Shown: positions 33,901-44,799 of the stretch, piece after piece | Position numbering within the stretch: position 1 is the stretch's first letter | Layout of the letters: each line of letters starts with the position of its first letter | DNA from: Nannochloropsis salina CCMP1776 | Lineage: Eukaryota > Sar > Eustigmatophyceae > Eustigmatales > Monodopsidaceae | NCBI GenBank assembly: GCA_004565275.1 | Contig: SDOX01000005.1 | Location: 1,276,765 to 1,340,764, forward strand | DNA: 64,000 nt | Reading direction: 5' to 3' | Notes under the pieces: model-generated | What the model was told of the DNA's origin: nothing | What the model saw: only the letters and a program-made list of their open reading frames with translations | Database searches by the model: none | Position numbers and translations under genes: made by a program

Positions 33901-34634
33901 TCAGTGCTGTGCCTGGAATTGGTGCAGATCCACCTCAAACTTGGCGAAGGCCTTGTTCAATCCGTACTTCTTGACGGTCCTCCACCCCTTGGTCGACAGA
34001 CGGAGACGGACAAACTTGCTCCCTTCCGCCCACCATACCCTCTTTTCGTGCAAGTTGACGCCTTGAGTTTTCTTGTTGCGGATGTGGGAGAAGGACACAG
34101 AACGGCACTGTCGGTTCGCGCGCTTGCCCAAAAGCTCGCATTTTCGTTCCCGCATCACCATGAGTGATTTACGGGCGGGAGCCACGGGAGAAGATGTGGA
34201 AAATGCATCCTGTGCGATTCAAGTCAAGGCAAAAGAGTGAGCACTTTTTCCAGGCCACAGCCAGCCAGAGGAGGAAACTCTTGGCAGGGTAAAATTCTTC
34301 ACGACAATCCGGATCGGTTCGAGGAAAATGTTTTCGTGATTCATAAGTTGTAGACACAGGATGTCAGGGTGTCCGGCGGCGGTACGCAACCCCAGAGGTA
34401 CGAACAAAGTCGTCAAGACCGTCATCTGAAATCTGTTCAACGTGATCCATCTTGAAAGTGCTCACGTCCACGCAAAAGCCAGCTACCCAATATGATTCTT
34501 CTCTCGACATCCTATCAGCTTGACAACACAAACGCACTTACCATCGCACGGGGCACTTGAAAAGTTGCTGGTGCCAAAAACGCTTGTGCCAGCGCCACGC
34601 TTAAGAAAACCATCAAAAACGAAAAGGCCTTCAT
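33901..34634 (-). CDS. rpl28: Plastid ribosomal protein bL28
   Basis: Two exons, 34634-34542 and 34209-33901, joined in phase 0 (GCGATG/GTAAGT; CACAG/GATGCA), give 133 aa. The mature part has the bL28 signature: RKCELLGKRANR, SFSHIRNKKTQGVNL, KRVWWAEGSKFVRLRLSTKG. The first exon encodes a signal peptide followed by AQAF/LAPATFQVPR, an ASAF-type cleavage motif, and the second begins with a short transit-like stretch (DAFSTSSPVAP). The product is a bacterial-type large-subunit protein for the plastid ribosome. The mitochondrial bL28 counterpart would not carry a signal peptide. Confidence 0.93.
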
Positions 34635-35865
34635 GACTGTTTTGTTTGAAATATGGATGACGGTGTGAAAACGACTGGTGATTAGATGCCACTGGCTCGA
34701 TTAGTTTTGAGGAGGTGGGGTGCAAGCCATGAGAAGATGTGTAATACAGTTCTTATGACATGAAATTGCCTAGAGGCTCTACAAGACGCAGTTTGGGCGG
34801 TGACCACGCTGGCCTCAGACAGCAAGTAGCCAATCACACGTGAGCGACAACCAATGGCCAACCTTGCCTACGACAGCGTTTTATTGACCCAATGGCTAAT
34901 CACCGGCACGAGCTCTCTGCCACCCATTCCCACAGCTGTTTTGGTCCCGGTGGCAACCAACGCGCAACTCGTATGCCAACCATACCCCATCCACCTGACA
35001 GTATCTTCCGCGCAACCTGTCCACCAGTTGCGAGCTGGCGTATGTGCGATCGCCCAGGACTCGCCTTTCCTTCTTGCTTGACGTTGTCGAAAGCCTCGGA
35101 ACAGCGGGGGGAGGGACCAGTGAACGGGACATACTGCCACGGGATTCGACGGGTTTGGACAACCTGACGTATCCCCCGCCTTGAGGGAATTTTGTGTGGA
35201 TATGCACGCAAAACAACGTCGTCATGGGCAAAATCCTCACTTTAAATTGCATGTCAGGTCTTTTTGGGTGGCGGTGACGTTGGAAAAGGGCGCGCCTCCC
35301 GCAAGCAACGCGGTTTGGGCGACCCCGCAAATTATTGGACATCCCTGAGAGCACATCGGTTGCTTCATCACGAGCAATACTTGACATCCCTGCTGCTTTT
35401 GCAAAAGTAGGCAAGGTGGGAAGATGTGTCTGCCTTCATAGTTTTGTCTTGTGTAATGGCATTGTTGTAATTATTTTCCTCGTTGTCACACCTATGAATG
35501 TAGTGTTACAAGGCTTAATCTGGTTGCGTCCCTAGCCGTCGAGCATCCTCAACAGCGGAGGACGCCGACTCCTCAACATTGTTTTTGAGCTTTCTCTATT
35601 GTCTAGTGTTTTGTGTGCCTTCAATGAATGATTGTATTTTTTTGTTGTCACGTGCCGGACTTTACGTTTGAAGCACAGGCCTAAACGCAAGGGACCAAGC
35701 TGTCCGAACACCGCTAGGCAGCACTCGGCGCAATGTACACTGCTTTCACCTCGGGGCATCCCTCCTCCTGCCATCCTTATGTCTTATATGCTTTGTGCCC
35801 TTTTCCTCTTTCATCTACCTACAGAAAGCTCAACAACTAGGATTAAAAACTAGAAAACCTTAAGC
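34635..35865. other. Divergent spacer
   Basis: About 1.2 kb between bL28 and the two-repeat secreted protein. Several frames of 70-170 codons overlap antisense to each other around 34850-35410, with no recognisable family. Confidence 0.35.
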
Positions 35866-37015
35866 ATGCAGCTCCACCGTACTCTTTTTGGCCTTGCCGC
35901 CCTTGTGCCTTTTCTTGCCCTAACCAGCGCTGAGGTCGAGCAATTTGAGATCTTTCCTGGACAAGCCACATGGGACAGCTCCATTGAACTTCCTGGTATG
36001 TCCTCGAAAGCTGCCACTCGCGGACGGACGGACGGTGAGCCCACAACTGCTGAAGGCCACTGTTGCGGGATGAAAGGCTTGGGCGGTGCTACCATTGAAG
36101 TCATGTGCCACCCCGAAACGGTGGCCATGGGGAAGCCTTTCACGGTCAATGTGAAGTACACCAGCGACATCAAACGCCCTGTGGATGTGCACGTCGACGT
36201 CCTGAACGCGCACACCAAGGCTTTTTACGCTGGTAAATGGGAGGAATTTGACACGCAGGCCGGCGAAGTCTCCCTGACCATTCAAATGCCGTCGTGGGGG
36301 GTGGAAGAACCCTTCCTCTGGAAGGTGTTCCTGACGCCCCGTGGCGAGCCCTTCCCCAACATGTTGGCGGAGACCGGCTTTGTGGCCCGTAAGTGTTCGT
36401 GTGGTATCATGGGGGAGGAGGAATCTCTTGAAAGGAAATGTGCCTGGTCTCGTCTCCTTTCCGCACGGGCGAGACCGGAGTAGGATTTATATTTAAGTCC
36501 TTTCTTTTCTGAATTTATGGCTTTCCAGGACTGTCTCCATGTAACACTGTGTTCATTGTTCTTCCTCTTCCCCCCCCTTCCGCCCCCCAGACTTGGCGGA
36601 CTACGTGAAGAACGATTGCGCGCCTTTCAAGTCCTACGGCTTTGACCCCCCTGAGCTGGCCAACAACGTCAAGACGGTCGATTTCGTCGCCCTGCAGAAG
36701 GTGCCCGCCGTCCTCACGCCCGGGTCCCAGGCCATGGTGGACGTGGAATACAACTTGGTGGGCGCCGCCAAGGCCATCCTCTCTGTTGCCTTGATGCGCA
36801 AGGGCCCCAACACCATCATTTCCTCTTTTGCCGACCTGGCCGCCCCTGGACAGAACAAGGTGAGCCTGCCCCTTTCCATCCCCTATGACGCGCCCAAGGA
36901 GGCTGTGTACATTGTGGTCACATTGACGCCCGACGGCGCGAGCTGGGAGGATCGGTTGGCCGAGGACCGTACTTACCGCACCAAGATGGCGGGCACTCGC
37001 ATGCGTCGCGAGTAA
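35866..37015 (+). CDS. Secreted protein with two copies of a beta-sandwich-like domain
   Basis: Two exons, 35866-36388 and 36591-37015, joined in phase 1 (GTGGCCC/GTAAGT; CCCCCAG/ACTTGG), give 315 aa. A signal peptide (MQLHRTLFGLAALVPFLALT) is followed by a Cys-containing linker and two related units of about 100 residues. Unit 1 has GKPFTVNVKY, VSLTIQMPSWG and KVFLTPRGEPFPNMLAE. Unit 2 has GSQAMVDVEY, VSLPLSIPYDA and VVTLTPDGASWEDRLAE. The shared V-V-Y, VSL...P and V-LTP-G...LAE spacing indicates an internal duplication. I do not recognise the family. The fold is probably an immunoglobulin-like or fibronectin-like sandwich, located in the secretory pathway, wall or vacuole. Gene model confidence is high; function is unknown. 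Confidence 0.75.
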
Positions 37016-38468
37016 AGAGCTCCTTGGCGGGAACCAGGGCGAGAGCGTGCAGGCAAAGGTGAGGTGTGAGAATTGCTGGGTCCGTAGGAGATTGAATTGT
37101 GGAGCAGGAAGGGAGGATGGTCGAATGAGAGTTGCCTTGCATGTATTTTACTGTTTATCGAGCGTGGGAAAATAGGCACGTATGCATGATCGTGTGTAAG
37201 TGCAAAATAATAGGATGTGACACCAAGCGGTATTGGTAGAGGGGGAGGTGGTGCTAACAGAGGGGAATGGGGCCCGACACAAGAGCTGGCCGTGGTCTGG
37301 CGGCGGGCAGAAGGGGAAAAGCCATGCCCCGGTACTTGGTGTCCAGTGCGCAGAAGACATCGCTTGACGGTTCTCCATTCCTTGGAAAACAGCACATCCA
37401 AGTACATTGTAGTGTATTTTTTATTTCTGGACGCCCACTCGGCCGTCGGTACGTGCGCACACACGGAAAAGCTTCTATGAATAGATTCCATGTGTTTCGT
37501 GTGCGCTCCACAGCACGATAGGCTCAGAGTGTATATTTGACAGAAGAATGATGGGTATGGAGGGACATGCGCTCTCTACGTGACTGTTCTGTGCGGAGGC
37601 CGAGACCGAGACATTCACACGTGCCCACGACCGGCACTGGCATGCACGGCAGGGCAAGACATACTCAATCTGAAGAATGAAGAACGAGATACATGATGAT
37701 TTTATCCCTATGATATGGAATTTCGTCCATTTTCTTGCTTCACATCCCAGGCTGACGAATGCTGCCACACTCAGACATTATCACAGCCTGCAAGCTGGTG
37801 CCAGTGGAACTTATGTCAGTTCTGGCTCTAGTTTTTCCCTGCCATTATTGTCTTTTTCACGTGCATTTTTGGTCGTGTAAACTCGGTGTGTGTATATTTT
37901 ATCCATGCAAGAGAGTATATGATTTAAAGGTGACATGCTAAGGCCCCCCCCCAGCGATTTATACCGGCCGCGCACTCCCTTCCATTCAACCCGCTCAATT
38001 TCGCGAGGGTAACACAGCGCTTGGCTCTCTTTGATGTCCGAAACCCCCCCCCCGCCCAATGGGTCTTAAATGAGCAGCACCGCCCTTGCAAGGAGAAACC
38101 TCCTCGGGGAGGGGGATCAACGCCTTGGAACAAGCTCTCTTCGCTTCAGCCACAACCTGCTTGACCCCTTCTATGGTTTCCCCTAGGATTTCCATATGTA
38201 CATTTCCAGTTTGCAATTTTGTAGTCTACCCGACCCTGCCGTTCCCCTCTTTGTCTTCTTCAATCTTCGTGAGTTCTCCCGCATCAAACTCTTTCCTATC
38301 TCAGGCCTACCCGTCACGTCAATCCACATTGATCCAGTTCCCCTCCTGCCGTTATAATTCCTCGTCATCCATCATAATTGCTCTATATCCCTAAATTTAA
38401 TCGTTGCAACGGCGCCATCAGCCCCGTCGGCCTCCGCTTCGAAACCAAGGAAATTCTCGCGGTCACCT
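37016..38468. other. Intergenic with coding-like minus-strand fragments
   Basis: About 1.45 kb. The right third (38010-38470) holds two minus-strand stretches with protein-like composition, around 38216-38010 (VHMEILGETIEGVKQVV) and 38470-38375 (GDRENFLGFEAEAD), that I could not join or identify. The left part shows nothing. Confidence 0.35.
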
Positions 38469-39375
38469 TTAAAACAACGAGGAAGCTCCCGAGGCGTACT
38501 CCGCGGCGCTGGTCAGCTCTCCATACGACAGACTACTCTTCACTTCATCCAGTGTAGAGTAAGTGGAGGGAGTGGAGATGAAGCCCGGAATTACGCCCGT
38601 GGCGGCGCTGGCGACCAGAATGACCAGGGGGCAGAGGAAGAAAATGGCCGTGTAAAAAGCAGGATTTTCCAGCAAGCCTGGAAGACAGCAGGAGTGAAAC
38701 CAAGGGGAAAGAAAAGGAAGTGTTTCTGTCTTATTAAGCGGTCCATCGATGGGTAGGTTGGCATCACTATGGCATGCCATTCCCGATGGGAAAAGTCCCC
38801 CCCGAGCGGGAAGACACGCCAGGCTGGCTTCGCTCATGTGCAAGCCTTCAAACTTCGATCCTTTCGACGATGCCTCACCTATCTCGCCATTTGCCTCTCG
38901 TCGTTCCTGCTCTTGAAACCAACGCTCTGAATCCGATTCCAACGTTCGCAACCGCTCGTTTTCCCCTTTGTTACCTCCCGGCATGACCTTCATCAGAAGC
39001 ATAGCATTGCGTGCACTGCGTGCACTAGTCGTACCAAAGTGCTTGCAGATATTCGCTGTACTGCCCTGTGTGCTTAGCGCACCTGAAGAAATTGTATGGA
39101 TAAAATACATGTCACGTTATCTTTGACATATTCATTACCGAAAGCATGGGTCAGATCCAATGCCGCGAACGCACACGCGCCCGCCACCGATGACCTTTCA
39201 CGGTTCAAAGCACATCTCTAAAAAATTCTCTATTTTCTTCATGTCCGCGGGCATTGACGCCCACTCTCCAATAATGCTCCACGCTGCACTTACAACGATG
39301 AGACGGAACAGTGAGAAAGGCAGAGACGGAAGCGACCGCGGCGAGGAACACTGCCAGCAGAGCAAGGACCTTCAT
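38469..39375 (-). CDS. Small plastid-targeted membrane protein of unknown function
   Basis: Three exons, 39375-39294 (CGTT/GTAAGT), 39082-38975 (GGGAG/GTAACA) and 38677-38469, give 132 aa in a consistent phase. The N-terminus is a signal peptide ending in SVSAF/LTVPSHR, a textbook ASAF plastid motif, followed by a transit-like Ser/Arg/Ala stretch. The mature part has one strong membrane helix (FYTAIFFLCPLVILVASAATG) and a C-terminal tail with LDEVKSSLSYGELTSAAEY. Such a layout suggests a small thylakoid or envelope protein, perhaps a photosystem accessory, but I recognise no family. The last intron could also be retained, because the frame stays open through it and would add 99 residues. Confidence 0.6.
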
Positions 39376-40107
39376 GCCGTTATGACCACGGAAAATAATG
39401 CCACCTGGTATGTGTGTGCCAATTATATCGTGAGTAATAGGCTGTATGTACTGCTGTGGCCCCTGTCATAGTGGGACGACGCCAGCACCCAGGGCCGATC
39501 GCGTCGCACGCCGGGAAACACCGACGAGATCCGATCTTTTCGATCTTCCCCTCGTCCAAATCAGGTGTTACGACTCGACATGTCGAGTCGACCTTGAGTC
39601 TGTGATGTCGACATTTCTCGGCATTTGCAATACATACGGGTAAGTAGCAAATCGTAAGGATCTATGCTGTAATCTTTCTTCTTTTTCTCCTGCTACGAGT
39701 CCGAGTTCCTCACTACACCACGTCGTTCTTATCTCCTTCCCTTTCTCAGCCTGCCCTCTAGTGGGACAGCTCAATGCCTCTGTTCCTCATCCTCTTCCTA
39801 CCCTTCTCTCCCTCTTTGTCAGGATAGACCACAAACTTGAAGCAAAGCGGTCTAGACCCTCTATCCTGCTTACCCATCTCGTGTTTGAAGTAATTGAAAC
39901 AAACTTTCGGTCAAGTTCTTGAAAGCCCTCTAATTCCGCAATGCCATCGCCATCAAAATTCACATGGATCACCCCATCGATCATATCTAGCCATACGTAT
40001 GTTACACAAACCACCCAAAAATGCCTTCGCTCCAAAGTCTAATTATGAACGTCCGTCATCTGTCTCTACCACAGGTCCTTACACGCTCCTGGCTCACCTT
40101 GTTGCCC
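39376..40107. other. Intergenic, no clear gene
   Basis: About 730 bp. A minus-strand frame at 40035-39787 contains DGDGIAELEGFQELDRKF and looks mildly coding, but it has no family. Confidence 0.3.
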
Positions 40108-41695
40108 TCAGATGGACTTCTTGTCCGCATTGCCCACCATCGCCCTCATCTCCTTACCCCATCGGTTTGCTCGGAAATGGTTCCCCAGATCGTTGTGACG
40201 GCACCCCTGCTCCAGCAGGATGGGCGTCACCTTAAAGGCCGTTAGCTGCCGAAGATAAAACGGCTGGCGCGTGACGAAGTGATGGATTATGTGAGTGGCA
40301 CCAAAATTGAAACAGAAGAGCTGGAAGGGCCAGAGCACAGGATGGTTCAGGACTTGCGTTTGGAAAAACACGTCCCGCTCGGGAATGTCGCCGTAGTAGT
40401 GGCAGTAGGTACTGATGATGACAAGGCACGACTGGCGGAGGACGTTAGGGAGGTTAACTGTGCCGTTGTACACGACCACGAAGGGGAGAACGACGCGGAG
40501 GAGGAACGCGTAGAATGCTGGAGGGAAAATCCCTACAGAGACCAGCGCCTCTCCCACCCCCAGGTAGTACAAGAGGTGCAAAACCATCGCCACGGTCGAG
40601 AAGGCGATGACCGGCGCGTTGTATCGAACAAGAACTTTCTTGGAAAATTCCGGATCGTCCTTGGCAATGTCGTTGGCGATCAGCAGCGTGGCCGCTGGTG
40701 TGAGGGTGACCAAGATGCGTTTCCAAGAATACCAGGGTAGACCGAGACCTATCAGGCGCTCCTCCACATCCACGACCTGACCGGCGTATTGATGGTGCCG
40801 GAGGTGATAATATCGTCGCCACCAGGGATTGGCATTGCTAGGGGTGTCAAAAGGGAGGAAGGACAATATGAGGACAGATGGGGGTTGTAAGGGATCATCA
40901 TTTGGGGCAGCAGAGGAAGTAGAAGCTGCCCCACAAGAAAGTAGAACACTTAACACTCTCGACGAGCATCCCACAGAGATGTGACATCGACATCAGGACT
41001 CACCTCTTGATGACCCATATGAAGGCAAACATAGCATTCTGCACCCACTTTGCTCTCTTGAAATACAAGTCATGAATTAGATCGTGCTCCATCTCGTGCA
41101 GAAGAGAGATGGCCAGGGCGTTGCCCACGATCGTCACAGGCGTCGCGATGAGCCCCCAATACCAGGAATACGAAATAGCTGCCCATGACAACGCTGCTGT
41201 TAGGTAGATGACCGTACCGATCGTATCTTGCCACTCCTCTCGCAAAAAGAAATAGCGGGCTCGCAGCCGCTTGTCCTCAGCACGGATCGCTTCCCGGATG
41301 ATTTTGACTTTGGCCGCCTCCTGACTTAAATGAGAGATCGATGCAGTACGTGGGATATCACCAGTGGCGGTGGCCGACGAAGAAGACGTGCGATCGATCG
41401 TGGAAGAAGCCGGGTAGCGTGGGGATCCATCATCATCTGGGAAGGGGGTCAATAGGGAGAGGGCGATGCGGGAGTGAGATGCTGGGGGAGGTTCATGAAG
41501 TGAATGGCAAACTTCTCCATCAGGATTCATGACATGATATGAGACAACATATAGCAGACATACACGAGCAATATCACGGGGCATCCACAGGGTGGGGTGT
41601 CCTTTCAGGCAATTCGCGTCGGAGGATCCCCGGGGAAGCGCAACGAATGGGAGGTCGCCATCAACGACGTGACGGATCGAGCGCCTTATATCCAT
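40108..41695 (-). CDS. Fatty-acid-desaturase-like di-iron membrane protein
   Basis: Two exons, 41695-41004 and 40837-40108, joined in phase 2 (AAGAG/GTGAGT; CCCTAG/CAATGC), give about 473 aa. Three histidine boxes are visible: HEMEHDLIH in exon 1, HLRHHQYAG just after the junction and ATHIIHHFV near the C-terminus, with hydrophobic segments around them. This is the arrangement of membrane di-iron desaturases and hydroxylases. A further HNDLGNHF follows. The substrate is unknown; the protein does not look like the front-end (cytochrome b5 fusion) or acyl-ACP types. The first 120 residues have a disordered Ser/Thr section, and the start at 41695 is uncertain. An alternative is an intron ending at CCCAG/ATGATG near 41440. 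Confidence 0.7.
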
Positions 41696-42831
41696 TCAAA
41701 TATGACTCACCAACAAGAGAGGATGATGATGGGAGGGTGTCGCGGCCTAGCATGTGTACGTTTTGAGGTGGCATGGCTGGACAAGGTAAGACGCGAATGG
41801 GCGTGGCGAATGATCTGGTGTTCTGGCTGCACAGGGAGGGCTTAGGTTCCGTCTTTCCCAACGAGGAGGAGCGACAACGACCTTTGAAAAAAAGAAATAG
41901 GAGGCGGTTAGTACCAACCCATTCGTCACAGCACAACATGACAAGACACGCACACGATTGCCGAGCACTCCAGCCCCAGACCCACAGCGTGTCGTCCGAA
42001 TGCGACGGGTCGGCCGGGATAATTAAGTTTTGGCGGGCGCGGAATGAGTCATCAGCCTTCGCTAGAGAGCGTCGGCACTCGTTTCTCCAAGCCATTTGAC
42101 CAGGTCGCAAATCCCATGGCCGTGACATGCACGAACCCATAGGCCTGCCAATCGCAAGGGGAAAACTACGAAATACGTCGCACCTTGCTTTCGGGTCCGC
42201 CACGGATGGGTTATGATCAGGATTATGGACTTCTCTCTTCTCACGGGACGCAGATGGTGACTGAGGTGGCATACCGGCATCCCGCCGGAACGTTTAAATA
42301 TGGGCCAACAGAGACTTCCGTTTGTCGGCTGTGTATCTGCGGCATGCGGCATCCTTGTACCGGGGTGGGAGCGACCGGTGAATTGTGCCTAGAGTGTGAA
42401 ATCGGACACGAGCTACGTGGACTTTTGTCTTGTTCAGGGGCGAAAGATAAATAAATAAAATTAAATAAACAAAATCATTCGCCAATAGACAATCAACCTC
42501 CCGTAGGTTTCGACCACTACACACATATGTATGCACAGATATATGTGTGCATGTCAACGCACAAATAATATGTGTATGCATGTGTGAGGAAAGGAACAAG
42601 TCAGTTTCTTCCCAGAAGACATTGAAATGAATGAAACATATAACGAATGATAAAACTTTCCCCCAAAAGACAAGGATTATAACATACCAATGAGACAGAA
42701 TACAAACTATAATTCCATCACCATTGGAGTTTTGCCAGATTCTTTATGAATCCCTGTGCTTTTTAAACTTGGACGAGGCCTGTACAGGTCATATTTCGTC
42801 CTTCTCACCCTCACCATTTGAACAAATCCTG
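41696..42831. other. Intergenic with AT-rich section
   Basis: About 1.1 kb. Around 42445-42590 there are AAAT runs and alternating purine-pyrimidine stretches with several ATGTGTGCAT-like inverted copies. No gene recognised. Confidence 0.4.
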
Positions 42832-44093
42832 TCAATTCGCGTCATCTTGATCTTTGACCTCTCCCTCCTCCTTCACCCTCCGACAAGTCAACGACAACCG
42901 CAAAGCTCGTTTTAGTCGGTCGCCTACATTTATCCGTCCTTCCAGGCGCTCCAGGTTCAGCACAGGAGTCGTTCCCTCGGTCCCGCCAACTACCTCCTCT
43001 TCGACGGCTGCAATCTCATGCAGGTAATCGTGGTAGGCCTCTCCCTCAAAGACAATCAAACTCCGAGGTTCCAGGACAACAGTCCCTGCCGGTCCTGATT
43101 CCTGGCTGTCCGCCGATATCTCTTCGGCAATTAATCGTCGTTTGAATCGAAAAATGGCGGGACCGCCTAGACTTATAATGGCGACGCGAGAGTGGTAGAA
43201 AGGTCCGTCCGCGTGGGCCATAATCCCTTGCCCGGGCTCATATTCGTTCAGGAGCTGTAGTGGGGATAACATCAAAAACATAAAGAGAATGAGGATATAA
43301 CCGTCGCTGTAAGGATCTGAGGCGACGAGAGAGAGAACCCAGCGATAGAAGACGGGGTGAGGGGTGCGCAACATAGTTGCTTGGTACTGAAAAAGATATT
43401 AAGCCCTTCTTTTCATCTGGCATATCTAGCTACGTCTTTCGGTCGACTAACCACATGGTTTGGTATGATTTCTTCGTCGAAAACCCCTGCCAGCATCAGC
43501 GTGCGACACACTTGACCGATCCACGGTGGAAGCGCTTCGGATTGAAAGCTGCGCACATTTTCGGTTGGCTTCCCGCCGAAACATTGCAGACGCCGGCCAC
43601 GCAATTTGACCCACTGATTCACCGGCATGCTGTGCGCGACTTCCATTATCTCCTGCTCCATCTCTTTGGAGATATACTCGGGCACGTAGAATACTCCGTC
43701 TGGGGGGCCCCGCATTGCGTGCTTTGAGAGATCGCGCTCAGTCGTCGCACGAGTGAGGTATTCAGGATTCAAACGGGCCCGAAGGCAATGTCGCACTTGT
43801 TCGCCTTCCTCCACAACTTTAGCCGCCGCTGTTACCATGATGTCCATATCTCCGTCTTCGGGAGCGGCTGATTGGACATGGCTTGCCATTACAGAGTCCA
43901 ACAAAGCATCCACGCGTGCAGCAAAATTAACGCATGTCGTGTCCTCCTTATCATCATCATCATGTTGATCGCCTTCCTCCGATTCTTCCGCGCGTGGACT
44001 CCCGCTACGGGTTTTATTGTTTGTTTGATCCATCTCGTGACGCACCCTATTTCGTTCCTGCCTAAGCAAGGTTTGGAAGTCAAGCGCCGGCAT
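42832..44093 (-). CDS. ALKBH6: AlkB homolog 6 (Fe(II)/2-oxoglutarate dioxygenase)
   Basis: Two exons, 44093-43452 and 43254-42832, in phase 0 (CATGTG/GTTAGT; CTACAG/CTCCTG), give 354 aa against 238 in human, because of a disordered insert of about 100 residues near the N-terminus. MPALDFQTLLRQERNRVR opens the protein. Then come FYVPEYISKEMEQEI, LRGRRLQCFGG, ALPPWIGQV and the catalytic part NEYEPGQGIMAHADGPFY, with the iron ligands His and Asp (HAD), ISLGGPAIFRF, LEPRSLIVFEG, a distal His in YLHEIAA and the oxoglutarate-binding RLSLTCRR. The substrate of ALKBH6 is not settled; related AlkB enzymes demethylate nucleic acids. A frame upstream of 44093 exists but has no ATG and is left out. Confidence 0.93.
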
Positions 44094-44799
44094 TATTTGC
44101 CTGCCTTGTACACTGTACAGGAGCACAGCAGAGTGTGGAGCTGTGGACGAAAAAAAAGACGATGTCGCTCTGTCACTGCGCGGAAATGAAGCATATGCGT
44201 CAATTGTTGTCTGTTGGTACTCGAGTCTCGCCAAGAGAGAGCAAGCGAAACGGCAGTTGAAACAAAAAAGAGAAAATGGGCAGACGGCATTGGGGGGCTA
44301 TTTCGACCACATCTTTGACAAACAAGAACTAATTTATACACAGAGAGTTTATGACGACCACACAACCACTGGGTGGTCTGATTCGGAGCGTGGTTGGCAA
44401 TGTAGGCGGCACAACGGGCGAGCCTGAGCCCCCAACACTCGAGGTGGGCCGAACAAGGTACGCTGGGAAAAAAGACGATGCTTCTCAAATGATGGTGTGA
44501 ACAATTTGAAAAATTACAAGCTGGCTTTTCTTGAACCGCCAAAATCTGTATGCGTCGAAATGTGCGGGAACTTGGCGTTAAAGATGGACTAAAGGGATAG
44601 CCCACCCTGATATCCAGTCATAGTCAAGCCATCTCCGTATGAGACCAGCACGCATCTGACGGCAATCCGGGGGTCATCCGCGCACACCCTGTCTCTCTCA
44701 CGATCGATATGAAGGAATATTTCTTGTTGTCATCCCTCTTGATCCTTCTTGATCTGGCTCATGGGCAGCGACCTCCTGTGCACAACCCCTCCTTGGCAG
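44094..44799. other. Divergent spacer ALKBH6/NAK kinase
   Basis: About 700 bp. It must include the first coding exon of the kinase. ATG at 44709 with a weak donor after TTCTT would join in phase (MKEYFL/VYLGPLLGEGG), but I regard that as only possible. Confidence 0.35.

Noticed and set aside
33306-33974. 222-codon plus-strand frame
   Set aside because: It overlaps the bL28 gene antisense, has no domain and is rich in Ser/Arg/Pro as chance frames are.
34850-35410. Overlapping frames on both strands upstream of the secreted protein
   Set aside because: They run antisense through each other with no family feature; likely chance.
39083-39293. Possible extra exon at about 39250-39140 in the small plastid gene
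   Set aside because: It would be in the wrong phase for the strong GTAAGT donor, while exon 1 joins directly to 39082 in the correct phase.
42500-42590. Inverted ATGTGTGCAT-like repeats
   Set aside because: Simple alternating sequence with AT-rich surroundings; not a recognisable element.
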